Assembly: GCA_946481075.1 (NCBI GenBank)
Contig: CAMLMC010000001.1
Location: 930,001 to 994,000 of the forward strand
Length of the DNA: 64,000 nt
From: an uncultured Alphaproteobacteria bacterium
GTDB lineage: Bacteria > Pseudomonadota > Alphaproteobacteria > Micavibrionales > Micavibrionaceae
Direction of reading: 5' to 3'
Under the pieces are notes generated by a model. It worked only from the letters and a program-made list of their open reading frames with translations, was not told the DNA's origin and searched no databases. Shown here one piece after another: positions 46,661-55,427 of this stretch. A program made the position numbers and the translations under genes. Position 1 is the stretch's first letter; each line of letters opens with the position of its first letter.

Positions 46661-46733
46661 CTGTCATTCTGAGGCGAAACCGGAGAATCTCATGAAGCAG
46701 AGATCCAATCCTTCGCTGCGCTCAGGATGACAG
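46661..46733. repeat. dispersed palindromic repeat inside the lysis cassette
   Basis: CTGTCATTCTGAGGCGAA and CTTCGCTGCGCTCAGGATGACAG, inverted, flank AATCTCATGAAGCAGAGAT. It is the same family as 10368 and 59038. Confidence 0.8.
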
Positions 46734-46734
46734 C

Positions 46735-47220
46735 TTATTCTATAAGTTTATAAAAAATGTGGTTTTTGAGGCTGAGCGTCGGCACCTCGCCCTTCGCCCA
46801 ATGGGGCATGATGAACCGCGCATGATAATGCGTGGCGCCGTCCGTTGTATCGACAAGCGTTCCGGCGATAGCGCGGCGGGCAATGCGCAAGGCGGTCGCA
46901 AAATGGATATCCTGATCCGTCACTTCCAAAAGCTTCCGGTAATTCGGATCCGACCTGTTCCAGCAGGAAAACTGATACGGCTTTTGGCAGACAGTGATGA
47001 TGTCATTGCCCCACCAGTAAGTTCCGCCTTTGGCCGCCGCCACCACAACGCGGTTCAGGATGACGCAGGCCACGGCCTCCATGCCTGTCGCCCCCTCGCC
47101 CCGGGCTTCACCCCACAAGGTGCGGGCCAGAACGTCGATAGCGAGCTCATTATAAAAATCCACGCCATCGGTTGAAGGCGCGGATGATTTCCCGGTCATT
47201 AATTTTAAAATCTTTTTCAT
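46735..47220 (-). CDS. cell-wall hydrolase, SleB/CwlJ family (endolysin)
   Basis: 161 residues. The catalytic-domain landmarks are LARTLWGEARGEGATGMEAVACVILNRV with the active Glu, the aromatic loop PYQFSCWNRSDPNY and the C-terminal GATHYHARF. These lytic amidase/transglycosylase-like enzymes cut peptidoglycan. There is no signal peptide, so export would need the holin. Its ATG overlaps the upstream stop (ATGA). Confidence 0.85.
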   Translation of the reverse strand: MKKILKLMTGKSSAPSTDGVDFYNELAIDVLARTLWGEARGEGATGMEAVACVILNRVVVAAAKGGTYWWGNDIITVCQKPYQFSCWNRSDPNYRKLLEVTDQDIHFATALRIARRAIAGTLVDTTDGATHYHARFIMPHWAKGEVPTLSLKNHIFYKLIE

Positions 47221-47540
47221 CGCGCCGCCCCCATCAGCGCCTCAGTCTTCAGCGCGGTCTGGTCGAGTTTGGATTCAATGCGAATGAGATGTGAGACAAT
47301 GCGCCCTTCAAGGTCCTTCATATCGGTCACGGATGAATAAGACTTCGCGACCTCCAGTTTGAACGACGAGAGCGCCTCCCGCAGTTGCGTAGAGCGGACA
47401 TCGAGATTGTCTTGTAATTGTTCCAGCGCGTCTTGCGCGTCTTTGCGTGAGCGCAGGATCAGCCAGAAAAGCGTGGTGAGCGCAGGAATATCCACCGCCG
47501 TGATCCACCAGATCAGGCCTGTATCGAGTATCGTATTCAT
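47217..47540 (-). CDS. small membrane/coiled-coil protein of the lysis cassette (spanin- or holin-like)
   Basis: 107 residues from the ATG at 47540; a longer frame begins inside terminase. One N-terminal membrane segment (LIWWITAVDIPALTTLFWLIL) is followed by a long charged helix with heptad character. This is the layout of i-spanins and of some phage holin partners. It overlaps the hydrolase gene by 4 bp and starts 13 bp after terminase, so it belongs to the lysis unit. The specific role is inferred from position. Confidence 0.6.
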   Translation of the reverse strand: MNTILDTGLIWWITAVDIPALTTLFWLILRSRKDAQDALEQLQDNLDVRSTQLREALSSFKLEVAKSYSSVTDMKDLEGRIVSHLIRIESKLDQTALKTEALMGAAR

Positions 47541-47553
47541 GGTTTGTCTTTCT

Positions 47554-49038
47554 TTATGTATCGAGAATGGTTTTGGCCTTGTGCGCCTTTGCGCCCCACC
47601 GCCTTTTACTATCTCCGTAAGACCTTGGCAGGCGCATAGGTTCAAGGGCAATCGCGCCCGCGGCGGCATCAAGCCCGTCATCCCGGCCGTATTTCCGCCC
47701 GGGCCGCCATTCCTGCATTTCGCTTAGGAATGGCGTATCGAACACGGAGCAATGAACATAGAGCGATCGCGCCGCCATCGCCGTATCAAAGGATTCCAGA
47801 ATGCGGGTATCTTTTGCCTTCGTGCTGTGCGCTTCCTGCACCGCGCACGGCACCTTGGCGTTGTTTATCACATTGCGCAAAATGGCGGGCAGGAATTTGC
47901 CGATCCCGTTGGTTTCGACCGTAATGGATGGCAAATATAGATCGCGGACAATTTGGGCAATGCGCTGCGATTGCAGATGCGCTTCGTCTTCGCCGTCTTT
48001 TGGCGTGACCTTGATATAATCCATCCGGTGAAGATAGTAATTGCCATCAACGGAGGTATACACCACAGCAAGCACACTGTTATCTCCCTTCGCGGAGCCA
48101 AAGGCCGGATCCCACCAAGCGGAAGCCGACACCATCTTGACACCGCCGATCGTCAGGATCGTTTCCTTTTGCACTTCGCTATAGACGATTTCATCGTCAT
48201 AACGGTTGAGCAGCGCGGGGTCGAGACGGCTGTCCTTGATATTGACGGGGTCCAGCATCATTTGCGAGGCGAATTTCATCGGCCCCGATTGACGCCTTAT
48301 CTCTTCGATATCCTCAAGACTATATCGCTCGGGCCACTGACTGTTACCGCCCGCCGTGATGACGGGCAAGGACAGGCGGGTATAGTTTTGCAGGAAATGC
48401 GTTTCTTCACCAATCTCCTTGCGCGGCTTCTTCGCATAGATGGAATAATAGGTATGCGGCGTGCCGATAAAAATATGGCGCCCGCCGGGCACCAGAATAA
48501 ATTCATTCTCGCTCAAACGTTCGCGCAGCTTTGCCCTCTTCTCCGCGCTGTCGCACGTATTGGGCACTTCCACATCGTCGCAGATGATAACATCGGCGCG
48601 CGCGCCGGTAATATTGGCGTAAATACCGCAGGCAAGAACGGATGGGTCACGCGAGACCCGGCTACGGGTAACCGTAAACCGGTCTGCCGCCCATTCGTCA
48701 GGATTCGTCGGAATGAGATGTTGTGTTAAAGGATGTCTTTCGATCACCTTGCGGATGGTCCGCACCATCTTGTTCGATAACCGGGACTCCGCTGCTAATA
48801 CCAGGATACGCAAATCCGGATCCCGATAGAGCGCCCACGCCGAGAAGATCCCGATGAGTGTCGATTTTCCGCACGCGCGGAACGCCTGAAGAACCAATCG
48901 CCGTCTTCCATGCTCCCATGACCTCTGTAGCCAGTTCGCTATCCTGACGTGCAGATTGGGCGTTTGTTGTTTTTGGGTTGCGTTCCATATTAATAAAAAT
49001 AAGCGGAAACTTACCGTTTGGCAAGAATCTTGCTCCAT
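47554..49038 (-). CDS. phage terminase large subunit
   Basis: 494 residues. The N-terminal ATPase has Walker A FRACGKST (53-60) and Walker B VIICDDVEVPN. The motif TPHTYYSIYAKK follows the coupling region. The C-terminal nuclease has acidic positions in WWDPAFGSAKGDNS, VETNGIGKFLP and GRDDGLDAAAGAIA. It is similar in plan to the T7 gp19 group. It packages DNA into the prohead through the portal. All motifs look intact, which argues against decay. Confidence 0.9.
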   Translation of the reverse strand: MEQDSCQTVSFRLFLLIWNATQKQQTPNLHVRIANWLQRSWEHGRRRLVLQAFRACGKSTLIGIFSAWALYRDPDLRILVLAAESRLSNKMVRTIRKVIERHPLTQHLIPTNPDEWAADRFTVTRSRVSRDPSVLACGIYANITGARADVIICDDVEVPNTCDSAEKRAKLRERLSENEFILVPGGRHIFIGTPHTYYSIYAKKPRKEIGEETHFLQNYTRLSLPVITAGGNSQWPERYSLEDIEEIRRQSGPMKFASQMMLDPVNIKDSRLDPALLNRYDDEIVYSEVQKETILTIGGVKMVSASAWWDPAFGSAKGDNSVLAVVYTSVDGNYYLHRMDYIKVTPKDGEDEAHLQSQRIAQIVRDLYLPSITVETNGIGKFLPAILRNVINNAKVPCAVQEAHSTKAKDTRILESFDTAMAARSLYVHCSVFDTPFLSEMQEWRPGRKYGRDDGLDAAAGAIALEPMRLPRSYGDSKRRWGAKAHKAKTILDT

Positions 49039-49089
49039 ATTCCCTCTTATTAGAATCTGTTGAATTACTTGGCTTTGCGATAAGATGGC

Positions 49090-49422
49090 CTATACCACCT
49101 CTTGCTCATCCTCAAACCCGTCTTCGATCGCATCCGCCGCTTGGATATCGGGATCATTGAGAATGTCTTGCAGATCGGCCGTCGCCAGCGCCGGCTTGCC
49201 CGATGGCCCCCCGGCAAGGGCGGCAACCTTCAGGTGCGATTCGATATGGGCCATCGCCATTTTTCCGGCCGCCTGATGCTCCTTGAATTCCTTGGACTCA
49301 AGCGGCAGATCAACCGGCATGTTTTTCACGAAATGGTAATACGACCGTAGCGTTCGTTTGAGCGTATACGGCAAAAATTTGGCCACCAGCGCTCTGGCAG
49401 CCTTTTCGATATTTTCAGTCAT
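49090..49422 (-). CDS. candidate small terminase subunit
   Basis: 110 residues from the ATG at 49422. It is helical, with a basic N-terminal half (ALVAKFLPYTLKRTLRSYYHFVKN) and an acidic C-terminal tail (DPDIQAADAIEDGFEDEQEVV region). No database-style match is claimed. Its position directly before the large terminase and after the fibre gene equals that of T7 gene 18, and its size is similar. The call rests on synteny. Confidence 0.55.
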   Translation of the reverse strand: MTENIEKAARALVAKFLPYTLKRTLRSYYHFVKNMPVDLPLESKEFKEHQAAGKMAMAHIESHLKVAALAGGPSGKPALATADLQDILNDPDIQAADAIEDGFEDEQEVV

Positions 49423-49439
49423 GAAACCTCTGTTCACTT

Positions 49440-51461
49440 TTAAAACTTATTCACGATGTACCATTGCGATCCGTTCGATACGACCGTGATGGCGTTGTAT
49501 TGTGATGACAGCGGCTGGCCGTATCCATCGGGGCCGGAGCCACCATATTCGGTCACCGTAATGACGTTCGATGACACATCGGTTTTCTTGATCGTCACGG
49601 TACGCCCCGCCGCAATAGCGGCGTTGGCCGGTGGCAGGCGTGCGGTCATCGCCCCGCCAAAGGAAGAGAGCAAATAAATATCGACCGCCATGTCGATATC
49701 ATAGGTGCCGGACCCGTCATGATAGCGGGTGTTGCCGGGAGCGCGGTTGGACGAGATGACGAACCATTCCGCGCCGTTGGAGAGCACTTGCACGAAATCA
49801 TTCTCCCCGCCAAGATAATAGGAACGGCCATCCGGCCCCGCCCCGCCATCTTCGGTTACGGTTATCACGTTGGTAGAAGTGTCGGTTTTTTTGACCACCA
49901 TCATCGCACCGGGGGCATTGGCGGCATTGGGGAGTTTTACATTCAATGCGCCGCCAAAGCTGGAAACCAAATGAACGGAGTGGGATATATCAAGCTGCAC
50001 TGTCCCGTTCGCATCGATATATTCGGTGTCGTATCGCTGCAATGTCGCGTTCATATCGACCACGGTGGTTTTTTGCAGACGGTTTTTGAAAGGAAATCCG
50101 GCATTGAACGCCGTGTATTTCCCGCCCGATAAATCCCAGATCGCCGCGCCGTCGGACATGGATAAAAGATTATAGATCGCGGTTTCATCAGACCCCGCTT
50201 CCAACTTGATATTCGGGACCGTATTGAAACTTTCGGCATAAGGATTGATCAGGATGGTTTTATAGGAACCCGCGCCCATGGTGAAACACCCCTGCGCCGT
50301 ACCTTTCACATTCGCCTCACAATCGATAAAGGCGTTGTTGAACGCGCCATGTTCGACATACACGCCGTGCCCCGTCATATCCGCACCATGACTGTAAACA
50401 CGGCAGGCATGGAATTTGTTGGCGTTCGGCGTATCGCCCGCCCCTGTTCTTGTCAGATGAATGCCATGGAGTGATGGCATTTCAATCAGAACGCGGTCAA
50501 AATTGTTCCAGTAACAGGGAAAGTTCGTATCGTTGTACCCATCCAGTTGGACACCGATGACGGGTTCCCAGATCGTCACATCGGTAATCGAACATTGAAC
50601 GCAGGGGCGCGATACGCCATAGAGCTTGATCCCGATATCCCCGCCCGTAATCCGCAGATCGGACACCGTGGCGAAATCGGCCACGATTTCTACGGCATTG
50701 AAACTATCGTCGATACACTGCAAAACCGACACCTGCCCTGCGCCGTGCAGCCGTTGACGTTCACCCACCGTAATCGTGCCACTGATCAGATAATTACCGG
50801 GGGGGAGATAGACGTTATCATGCGCGGCGAGCGCCTTTTGTATGGCAAGCGTATCGTCGGTGAGGCCGTTGCCGAGCGCGCCGAAATCCTTGACCGAAAC
50901 GCCATCCATAAATTTATCGTGGCTGGTGCGCGTTGTGGCGCCCGTTCCATTCGCGGTAAAATTGGGCGGTGCCATGCTGCCCTCAAGGCTCACCGCCACA
51001 GGATTGCCATCGGCATCAAAGCCCAATGCCTTGTTCGCGCGGACGACGCGGTCAGGCAGAATGGTGCCCGCAGGATTTTCATGATCGGAATAACGCAGCA
51101 TGGGCGCTAGATCGCGATCCACCTGCTGGATTGAGGCCGTCAGATAATCCAGTTCGTTGTTGATGGCGACCGCCGAAAAATCCCCGCCTTCCAAGAAATC
51201 CGTCATGCGTTCCAGCGGCAGCCGGCGTTGCAACGTGATGACAACACCATACGCGGGTGGGGTGTCGAATGTCACGGCCCCGCCATTGGTGTTTCCGGCA
51301 TCCGCCACATCAAACCCCGCAAGTTGCGGGGCTCCGTCAAAGAACACCTTCAAGTCCTCACTGGCAAAGACCGGAAATGGATATTCATAAACCGTTTGCG
51401 TTCCGTTCGCGACATAGCGCACGATCGGCGCGTTATCCGGTATCTTGATATGTTCAGACAT
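49440..51461 (-). CDS. tailspike: T7-type fibre N-terminus, pectate-lyase-like beta helix, two C-terminal repeats
   Basis: 673 residues from the ATG at 51461 (AGGAATA upstream). The N-terminal 110 residues (VRYVANGTQTVYEYPFPVF, LTASIQQVDRDL) form the T7 gp17-type adaptor. Residues about 155-480 begin with VSVKDFGALGNGLTDDTLAIQKAL, the start of pectate-lyase-type beta helices, which in phages degrade surface polysaccharide. The last 190 residues hold two copies of a module of about 85 residues (encoded by about 49749-50000 and 49443-49700) with SSFGGA and VITVTE-GG-GPDG. It would set host recognition. Confidence 0.85.
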   Translation of the reverse strand: MSEHIKIPDNAPIVRYVANGTQTVYEYPFPVFASEDLKVFFDGAPQLAGFDVADAGNTNGGAVTFDTPPAYGVVITLQRRLPLERMTDFLEGGDFSAVAINNELDYLTASIQQVDRDLAPMLRYSDHENPAGTILPDRVVRANKALGFDADGNPVAVSLEGSMAPPNFTANGTGATTRTSHDKFMDGVSVKDFGALGNGLTDDTLAIQKALAAHDNVYLPPGNYLISGTITVGERQRLHGAGQVSVLQCIDDSFNAVEIVADFATVSDLRITGGDIGIKLYGVSRPCVQCSITDVTIWEPVIGVQLDGYNDTNFPCYWNNFDRVLIEMPSLHGIHLTRTGAGDTPNANKFHACRVYSHGADMTGHGVYVEHGAFNNAFIDCEANVKGTAQGCFTMGAGSYKTILINPYAESFNTVPNIKLEAGSDETAIYNLLSMSDGAAIWDLSGGKYTAFNAGFPFKNRLQKTTVVDMNATLQRYDTEYIDANGTVQLDISHSVHLVSSFGGALNVKLPNAANAPGAMMVVKKTDTSTNVITVTEDGGAGPDGRSYYLGGENDFVQVLSNGAEWFVISSNRAPGNTRYHDGSGTYDIDMAVDIYLLSSFGGAMTARLPPANAAIAAGRTVTIKKTDVSSNVITVTEYGGSGPDGYGQPLSSQYNAITVVSNGSQWYIVNKF

Positions 51462-51501
51462 TCTTATATTCCTGTAAAAGTTGGTAGTGAGTAATAGATG
51501 C

Positions 51502-51530
51502 TTGCACGCCTTAAATTTTCGAATTATGGT
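51502..51530 (+). promoter_or_regulatory. promoter-like pair before the plus-strand cargo gene
   Basis: TTGCAC, 17 bp, TATGGT. The predicted start falls next to the ATG at 51540. Confidence 0.35.
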
Positions 51531-51539
51531 GCTGTCATC

Positions 51540-51848
51540 ATGAGAACCTTGATCATTTTGACGGCAGTAGCCGTTCTGATACCTTTTGCGGCGTCCGCGC
51601 AAAGCCTGTATCAGGAAGAACGAGAGAAAATCCGCGCCCAACGCGCCTATATGTATGACGACGAGCCGTTATACAATTCGCGCAGCAGCGCGGATGATGA
51701 CCGCACCTGTTTCGGCTATTGCGATGATACAGGCAGCCGCAGCCGGCATAAACCGACAACGCCGGAGATCGGGAATTCATTAAGCCGGACCGGCGCACCG
51801 AAAGGCAGCATGGGCAACAACATTCTCTATCAATTGCAGCCGCGTTAG
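51540..51848 (+). CDS. small exported protein, opposite strand inside the phage module (cargo)
   Basis: 102 residues from the ATG at 51540, with a clear signal peptide (RTLIILTAVAVLIPFAASA) and predicted cleavage before QSLYQEE. The mature part is charged, with one close Cys pair (CFGYC), and has no recognised domain. It lies between the tailspike and the gp14-like gene, opposite to all structural genes, which is typical of a cargo (moron) gene. Its stop overlaps that of the gp14-like gene. Confidence 0.6.
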   Translation: MRTLIILTAVAVLIPFAASAQSLYQEEREKIRAQRAYMYDDEPLYNSRSSADDDRTCFGYCDDTGSRSRHKPTTPEIGNSLSRTGAPKGSMGNNILYQLQPR

Positions 51849-52381
51849 CTGGATTTTGGTGCGCTGTCCTTGAGCATATTGTTCACGGCACTGCCAAGAT
51901 CATAGGCCGCCGTGTATTGATTATATTTGTCACGTTCGCGCAACTGTGTGAGTTGCAATGTGTTGATCCGTTGCTGCTGCGCCACCGCCTGATCCGCCGA
52001 GGCGGTCTTGAGGGTATCGAGAGCTTGGCGCCGTGCCCTTTCATCTTCACTGTCACTGACAAGCCCCAAAAGGACCGCCTGTCCGGACCCGGTGCTGGAA
52101 TCCGTGCCGCTGGCGCCATAAACGGCTTTCTGCCGGGCGATGGCACGGCGCAGGGCGTTCCGGCGTTCCTCTTCCAGCACTTGTGCATTGAGGGCGATTT
52201 GCCGCTTTTCGAGCGCGGCCTTTTCCTGCACGTTCTGGAGTTCCATCTGGTTTTTGCGTTGCTGCGCTTCGTAATCCTGCTTGCCTGAATCGTTCGAGAA
52301 TTGATTGACGGCGCCCAGCACGGTGTTGACCGCGCCCAGAACCTGAAACGCCTGGGATGCGAATGATGTCATTCCGGCCAT
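51845..52381 (-). CDS. internal virion protein, gp14-like
   Basis: 178 residues from the ATG at 52381 (ACAGGAGATTATC upstream); a longer frame overlaps the tail-tube gene. A small hydrophobic N-terminus (FASQAFQVLGAVNTVLGAV) precedes a long Gln/Arg/Ala-rich helix with RKNQMELQNVQEKAALEKR and RRAIARQKAVYGASGTDSSTGSG. The order after tail tube B and the composition match T7-group gp14-like core proteins that form part of the ejection channel. The large partners gp15 and gp16 are missing. Confidence 0.6.
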   Translation of the reverse strand: MAGMTSFASQAFQVLGAVNTVLGAVNQFSNDSGKQDYEAQQRKNQMELQNVQEKAALEKRQIALNAQVLEEERRNALRRAIARQKAVYGASGTDSSTGSGQAVLLGLVSDSEDERARRQALDTLKTASADQAVAQQQRINTLQLTQLRERDKYNQYTAAYDLGSAVNNMLKDSAPKSS

Positions 52382-52398
52382 GATAATCTCCTGTAATT

Positions 52399-54297
52399 TT
52401 AATCGTTTGTATAAATTTCCGTTGCGACCGAGAGTAAAGTGAACGGTAGCGGCGTGGATTGTTCGATCCGCCATAATGAATCCGATGGCTCCTTCTGCCA
52501 CCCAAGTGCCCGAACAGATATATCCCCATTCACCAACGGCGCGGGTTCATCAAGGATTGAATCTTCGCCGATTTCACGCAGGGATATGTCTTGCAGCCCG
52601 CGCCCGACATCAAGCCGTAGCGCCCGCGTATCTTGCAAACGGAATATTACTTCGAGCAAGCGTACTTTGCGCACAATACCCGTATTGTTCAGTGGCGATG
52701 GCGGCATCGGTTCAATAACATGTGTATACGGCAGGCCTATTTCCACCTTGCTTGCGGCGTCCGCAATCGTCACCGCTCCATCGACAACCACCTGATCGTT
52801 CAACACCACACCATCGGCAACGATGGAAACGGTTTTACCATTCAAGTGGTCGAGCCCCGACCATTCGGTGGCGGGCATTTCGACCTCACCCGTCAGGGCA
52901 GAGTCGAGATTAAGATTTTTGTCGAAGAGTTCGATAAAATAATCATCGCCGCGCCGGACAAGGACATAGACATCGTCGCCGACAACCGAGACTGATTTTA
53001 CAAGCCCCTGCGTTTCATGGAGGGTCCATGCGGCCACTGTTTCGGCACGGTAGATGGTAAGCGTTGCAAACTTCCCGTCTTCGCGTACCACAAACAAAAG
53101 GCGGTTGAGCGTATCAAAGTCCTGATCAACCGGACGCCCCAAAACGTGGCGTGACACCAATGCGAGGTCCGTTGACTGATAGGCTTGTTCCACATCCGTA
53201 TACAAAAATTCACGCATTTCCTGGCCATTGCGCGCCACAAAGATCGTTGCCCCGTCAACCGTCACCGGCGGAATATAACGATCAATACGCGATCCTACCC
53301 GCGTCTGGCGGTTGAGCTGGACACTCGCAGGCGTGAGCGGATCGCCTGTCACCATCCATTCCGCACCGGATGTAAAGACCTGTAAATGGCGGCCAGAGAA
53401 TATTCCGCGGATGGCGTTGACCTGATCCGACAAAATTGCAAATTCGATCGATTCATCATCAAGGCCCGTGCCGAGATCAAAATTGAACAGGTCTCCGCTT
53501 TTTGAAAACCACAAACGGTTCGGTAAATCACGGCTGCCGCCAATCACGAGGCGATCCTGATGGAACGCCACCGCGCCAGGATACCCGCGCACGGGCGAGA
53601 AAGCCTGTTCCGCCCAGTCGATGGTGGCCGCAGTTGCAGAGAGAGTTTCAATCACATTGGCCGTGGCCACGGTTGGCGAACTGATCGATGTGATAAGAAC
53701 TTCTTTGCCACCGATACGCATGCGCGTTCCGGCATGGCCGCTTTCGAAAGCATTTGCAGATGTGGTCAGAGTAATAGTGCCTGTGGTCGCGCTGGGCTTT
53801 ATCGTCACCGCGCTGTCGGCGAATTTGTAATGCGGTTGATAAACGACATTTCCTTCGGTGAAATAATTCCAATCTTGTAATTCAAAGCCGCCAAGGGCCG
53901 TACGGATCAAGCGTTTTGGAACCACATCCGGATGGACAAGCAAAAGGGTATCGGCACTTTGCGTCCACGTCAGTTGTGGAATTTGCGCCAATGTCCATGG
54001 CGCGGGCAATGTCGCGATCTTGATCCCGCCGGCATAGATATTAATCTCTTCATGCGTCAGGACGAGCAGATAGGTTTGTTCCGTGTTAAATTCAAATGAA
54101 ATCAAACGGCCATCACCTTCTGCCGTATCGACATAGGCAAGGCCAGCGCGGCGTGTAAGGCCACCTGTCGGGAAAATAAAGATATTGCGTAATGCGCGCG
54201 CGCCGTTTTCATAGGCGCGTAAATCACCGCGCCCCAACAGGTCACGGCCAATCTCACCGGCATTGAAATTGGTTTTGGTCTGGCGAAGAAGGCCCAT
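52399..54297 (-). CDS. tail tubular protein B / tail nozzle (T7 gp12-like)
   Basis: 632 residues, beta-rich. The N-terminus LLRQTKTNFNAGEIGRDLLGR followed by NGARALRNIFIFPTGGLTRRAGLAYV is the hallmark of this family. FHQDRLVIGGSRDLPNRLWFSKSGD is another conserved stretch near residues 245-270. It forms the nozzle of the short tail below the tube. It lies 6 bp after the tail tube A gene. Confidence 0.82.
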   Translation of the reverse strand: MGLLRQTKTNFNAGEIGRDLLGRGDLRAYENGARALRNIFIFPTGGLTRRAGLAYVDTAEGDGRLISFEFNTEQTYLLVLTHEEINIYAGGIKIATLPAPWTLAQIPQLTWTQSADTLLLVHPDVVPKRLIRTALGGFELQDWNYFTEGNVVYQPHYKFADSAVTIKPSATTGTITLTTSANAFESGHAGTRMRIGGKEVLITSISSPTVATANVIETLSATAATIDWAEQAFSPVRGYPGAVAFHQDRLVIGGSRDLPNRLWFSKSGDLFNFDLGTGLDDESIEFAILSDQVNAIRGIFSGRHLQVFTSGAEWMVTGDPLTPASVQLNRQTRVGSRIDRYIPPVTVDGATIFVARNGQEMREFLYTDVEQAYQSTDLALVSRHVLGRPVDQDFDTLNRLLFVVREDGKFATLTIYRAETVAAWTLHETQGLVKSVSVVGDDVYVLVRRGDDYFIELFDKNLNLDSALTGEVEMPATEWSGLDHLNGKTVSIVADGVVLNDQVVVDGAVTIADAASKVEIGLPYTHVIEPMPPSPLNNTGIVRKVRLLEVIFRLQDTRALRLDVGRGLQDISLREIGEDSILDEPAPLVNGDISVRALGWQKEPSDSLWRIEQSTPLPFTLLSVATEIYTND

Positions 54298-54303
54298 AAT
54301 CCA

Positions 54304-54873
54304 TTACCCCCTGACATCGATCAGTGTGAAATTTTCAAGACGGTTCGGCGAATCCTGTTGCGCATCGATCTGCCGCGCCCTCGCCGCCTCCTTGTCCGCC
54401 ATGCGCATCATGGCATCGGCACGGGATGTGCTTTCGGTGATCGGAATGCAGAATTCGGCGGACAGTCGCGCAATGAGTGCCATATCAAAATAGGGCGGAA
54501 ACTCTTCTTCCTCGGGGCGGAATAAATATGTCAGGACCACCTCTTCCGCATTCGTGTGCAGTGCGCCGCGAGCGATGCGGTAATTCAATCCCCTGCCCCG
54601 CCCGCCGCTGCCTGCCGATATCGCGCGCAGGTAATTGTTGGGAAGCGCAAAGGATTTTTGATAGTCCGCAACCGGCGCATCGAGCAAGGGCGTCAATTGC
54701 GCCTGTGACATGGCGAATGTCCATGTGTAGGACGAAAGCAGCGCATCGCGCACGGGACCGAACAAGGCCCCCGCAATTTCGGATTCCGCCGTGCCATCGG
54801 CAAAAGATGTGATTGGCGCCGCGCCAAGACGGATCAGCGCGCGGCTGCATAAAGCCACGTCGTTTAAGGCCAT
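54304..54873 (-). CDS. tail tubular protein A / adaptor (T7 gp11-like)
   Basis: 189 residues. The N-terminal ALNDVALCSRALIRLGAAPITSF and the following WTFAMSQAQLTPL with LPNNYLRAIS region are typical of the gp11-type adaptor that joins portal and nozzle. CTCC-rich complement of an AGGAG site precedes the ATG. A terminator lies just upstream (54908-54938), so tail genes may need readthrough or their own promoter. Confidence 0.82.
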   Translation of the reverse strand: MALNDVALCSRALIRLGAAPITSFADGTAESEIAGALFGPVRDALLSSYTWTFAMSQAQLTPLLDAPVADYQKSFALPNNYLRAISAGSGGRGRGLNYRIARGALHTNAEEVVLTYLFRPEEEEFPPYFDMALIARLSAEFCIPITESTSRADAMMRMADKEAARARQIDAQQDSPNRLENFTLIDVRG

Positions 54874-54907
54874 TTTGTTTCTCCTTGAAGATTGGGTATT
54901 AGGAAAT

Positions 54908-54938
54908 AAAAAACGGCCCCCATCGGGAGCCGTTTTTA
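54908..54938 (-). terminator. minus-strand terminator between the 54957 gene and tail genes
   Basis: Stem AAAACGGC / GCCGTTTT with extra GGG/CCC pairs and a T run on the minus strand. Its place after the head genes and before gp11 equals that of the T7 late terminator after gene 10. Confidence 0.75.
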
Positions 54939-54956
54939 CGAGTTCTGTTTTGTTGC

Positions 54957-55427
54957 TTAAGCGGCGAGTTCCAGGCCAATTGCCGGACTTTGGAATACCG
55001 CCGCCTGTGTTGCGCGATCAAACGCGCCGTGTATTTTCGGTGCGCGGGAAATGCCATTGTCATTTTGCGCCACGCCGCCAAACACCGCATTCAATTCGAT
55101 GCTGCTTTGGAAGGCCGGCTTGAAGGGAACGACAGTGGCTTTGAGTTCGGCCTTCTCGGGCTTGCCCATATTGCCATATATCGCATCATAAGCTTCCTGT
55201 GGGTTATCACAGTATACGATCACGCCACCCTTGGCTTCCAATGCGTAACGAAGCCCCTGAACCCCGGCATCTTCCATGCGGCCATATTGCTCGGTCAGCA
55301 TTTTGTTGCCTTCAGGAGTTTCTTCTTTCATCAGAAGCTGGCTCGCGCGTGCTTCGTCGATGTTGGTTTCGATGTTTCCATTCCATGGAACATAGTGGAG
55401 ATTTGTCTTTTGACGCCCTGGTGTCAC
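54957..55427 (-). CDS. unknown protein between head and tail genes (cargo candidate)
   Basis: 156 residues starting at a GTG. It is mixed alpha/beta, without signal or membrane segments; landmarks are NLHYVPWNGNIETNIDEARAS and GGVIVYCDNPQEAYDAI. I do not recognise it. It has AT-rich upstream DNA and its own terminator downstream, the typical layout of an independently expressed cargo gene, but it could also be a minor head protein. Confidence 0.55.
   Translation of the reverse strand: MTPGRQKTNLHYVPWNGNIETNIDEARASQLLMKEETPEGNKMLTEQYGRMEDAGVQGLRYALEAKGGVIVYCDNPQEAYDAIYGNMGKPEKAELKATVVPFKPAFQSSIELNAVFGGVAQNDNGISRAPKIHGAFDRATQAAVFQSPAIGLELAA

Noticed and set aside
49440..51641. Possible diversity-generating retroelement target at the tailspike
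   Set aside because: The Bbp19-like gene recalls Bordetella phage, but no reverse transcriptase or template repeat is found near the tailspike.
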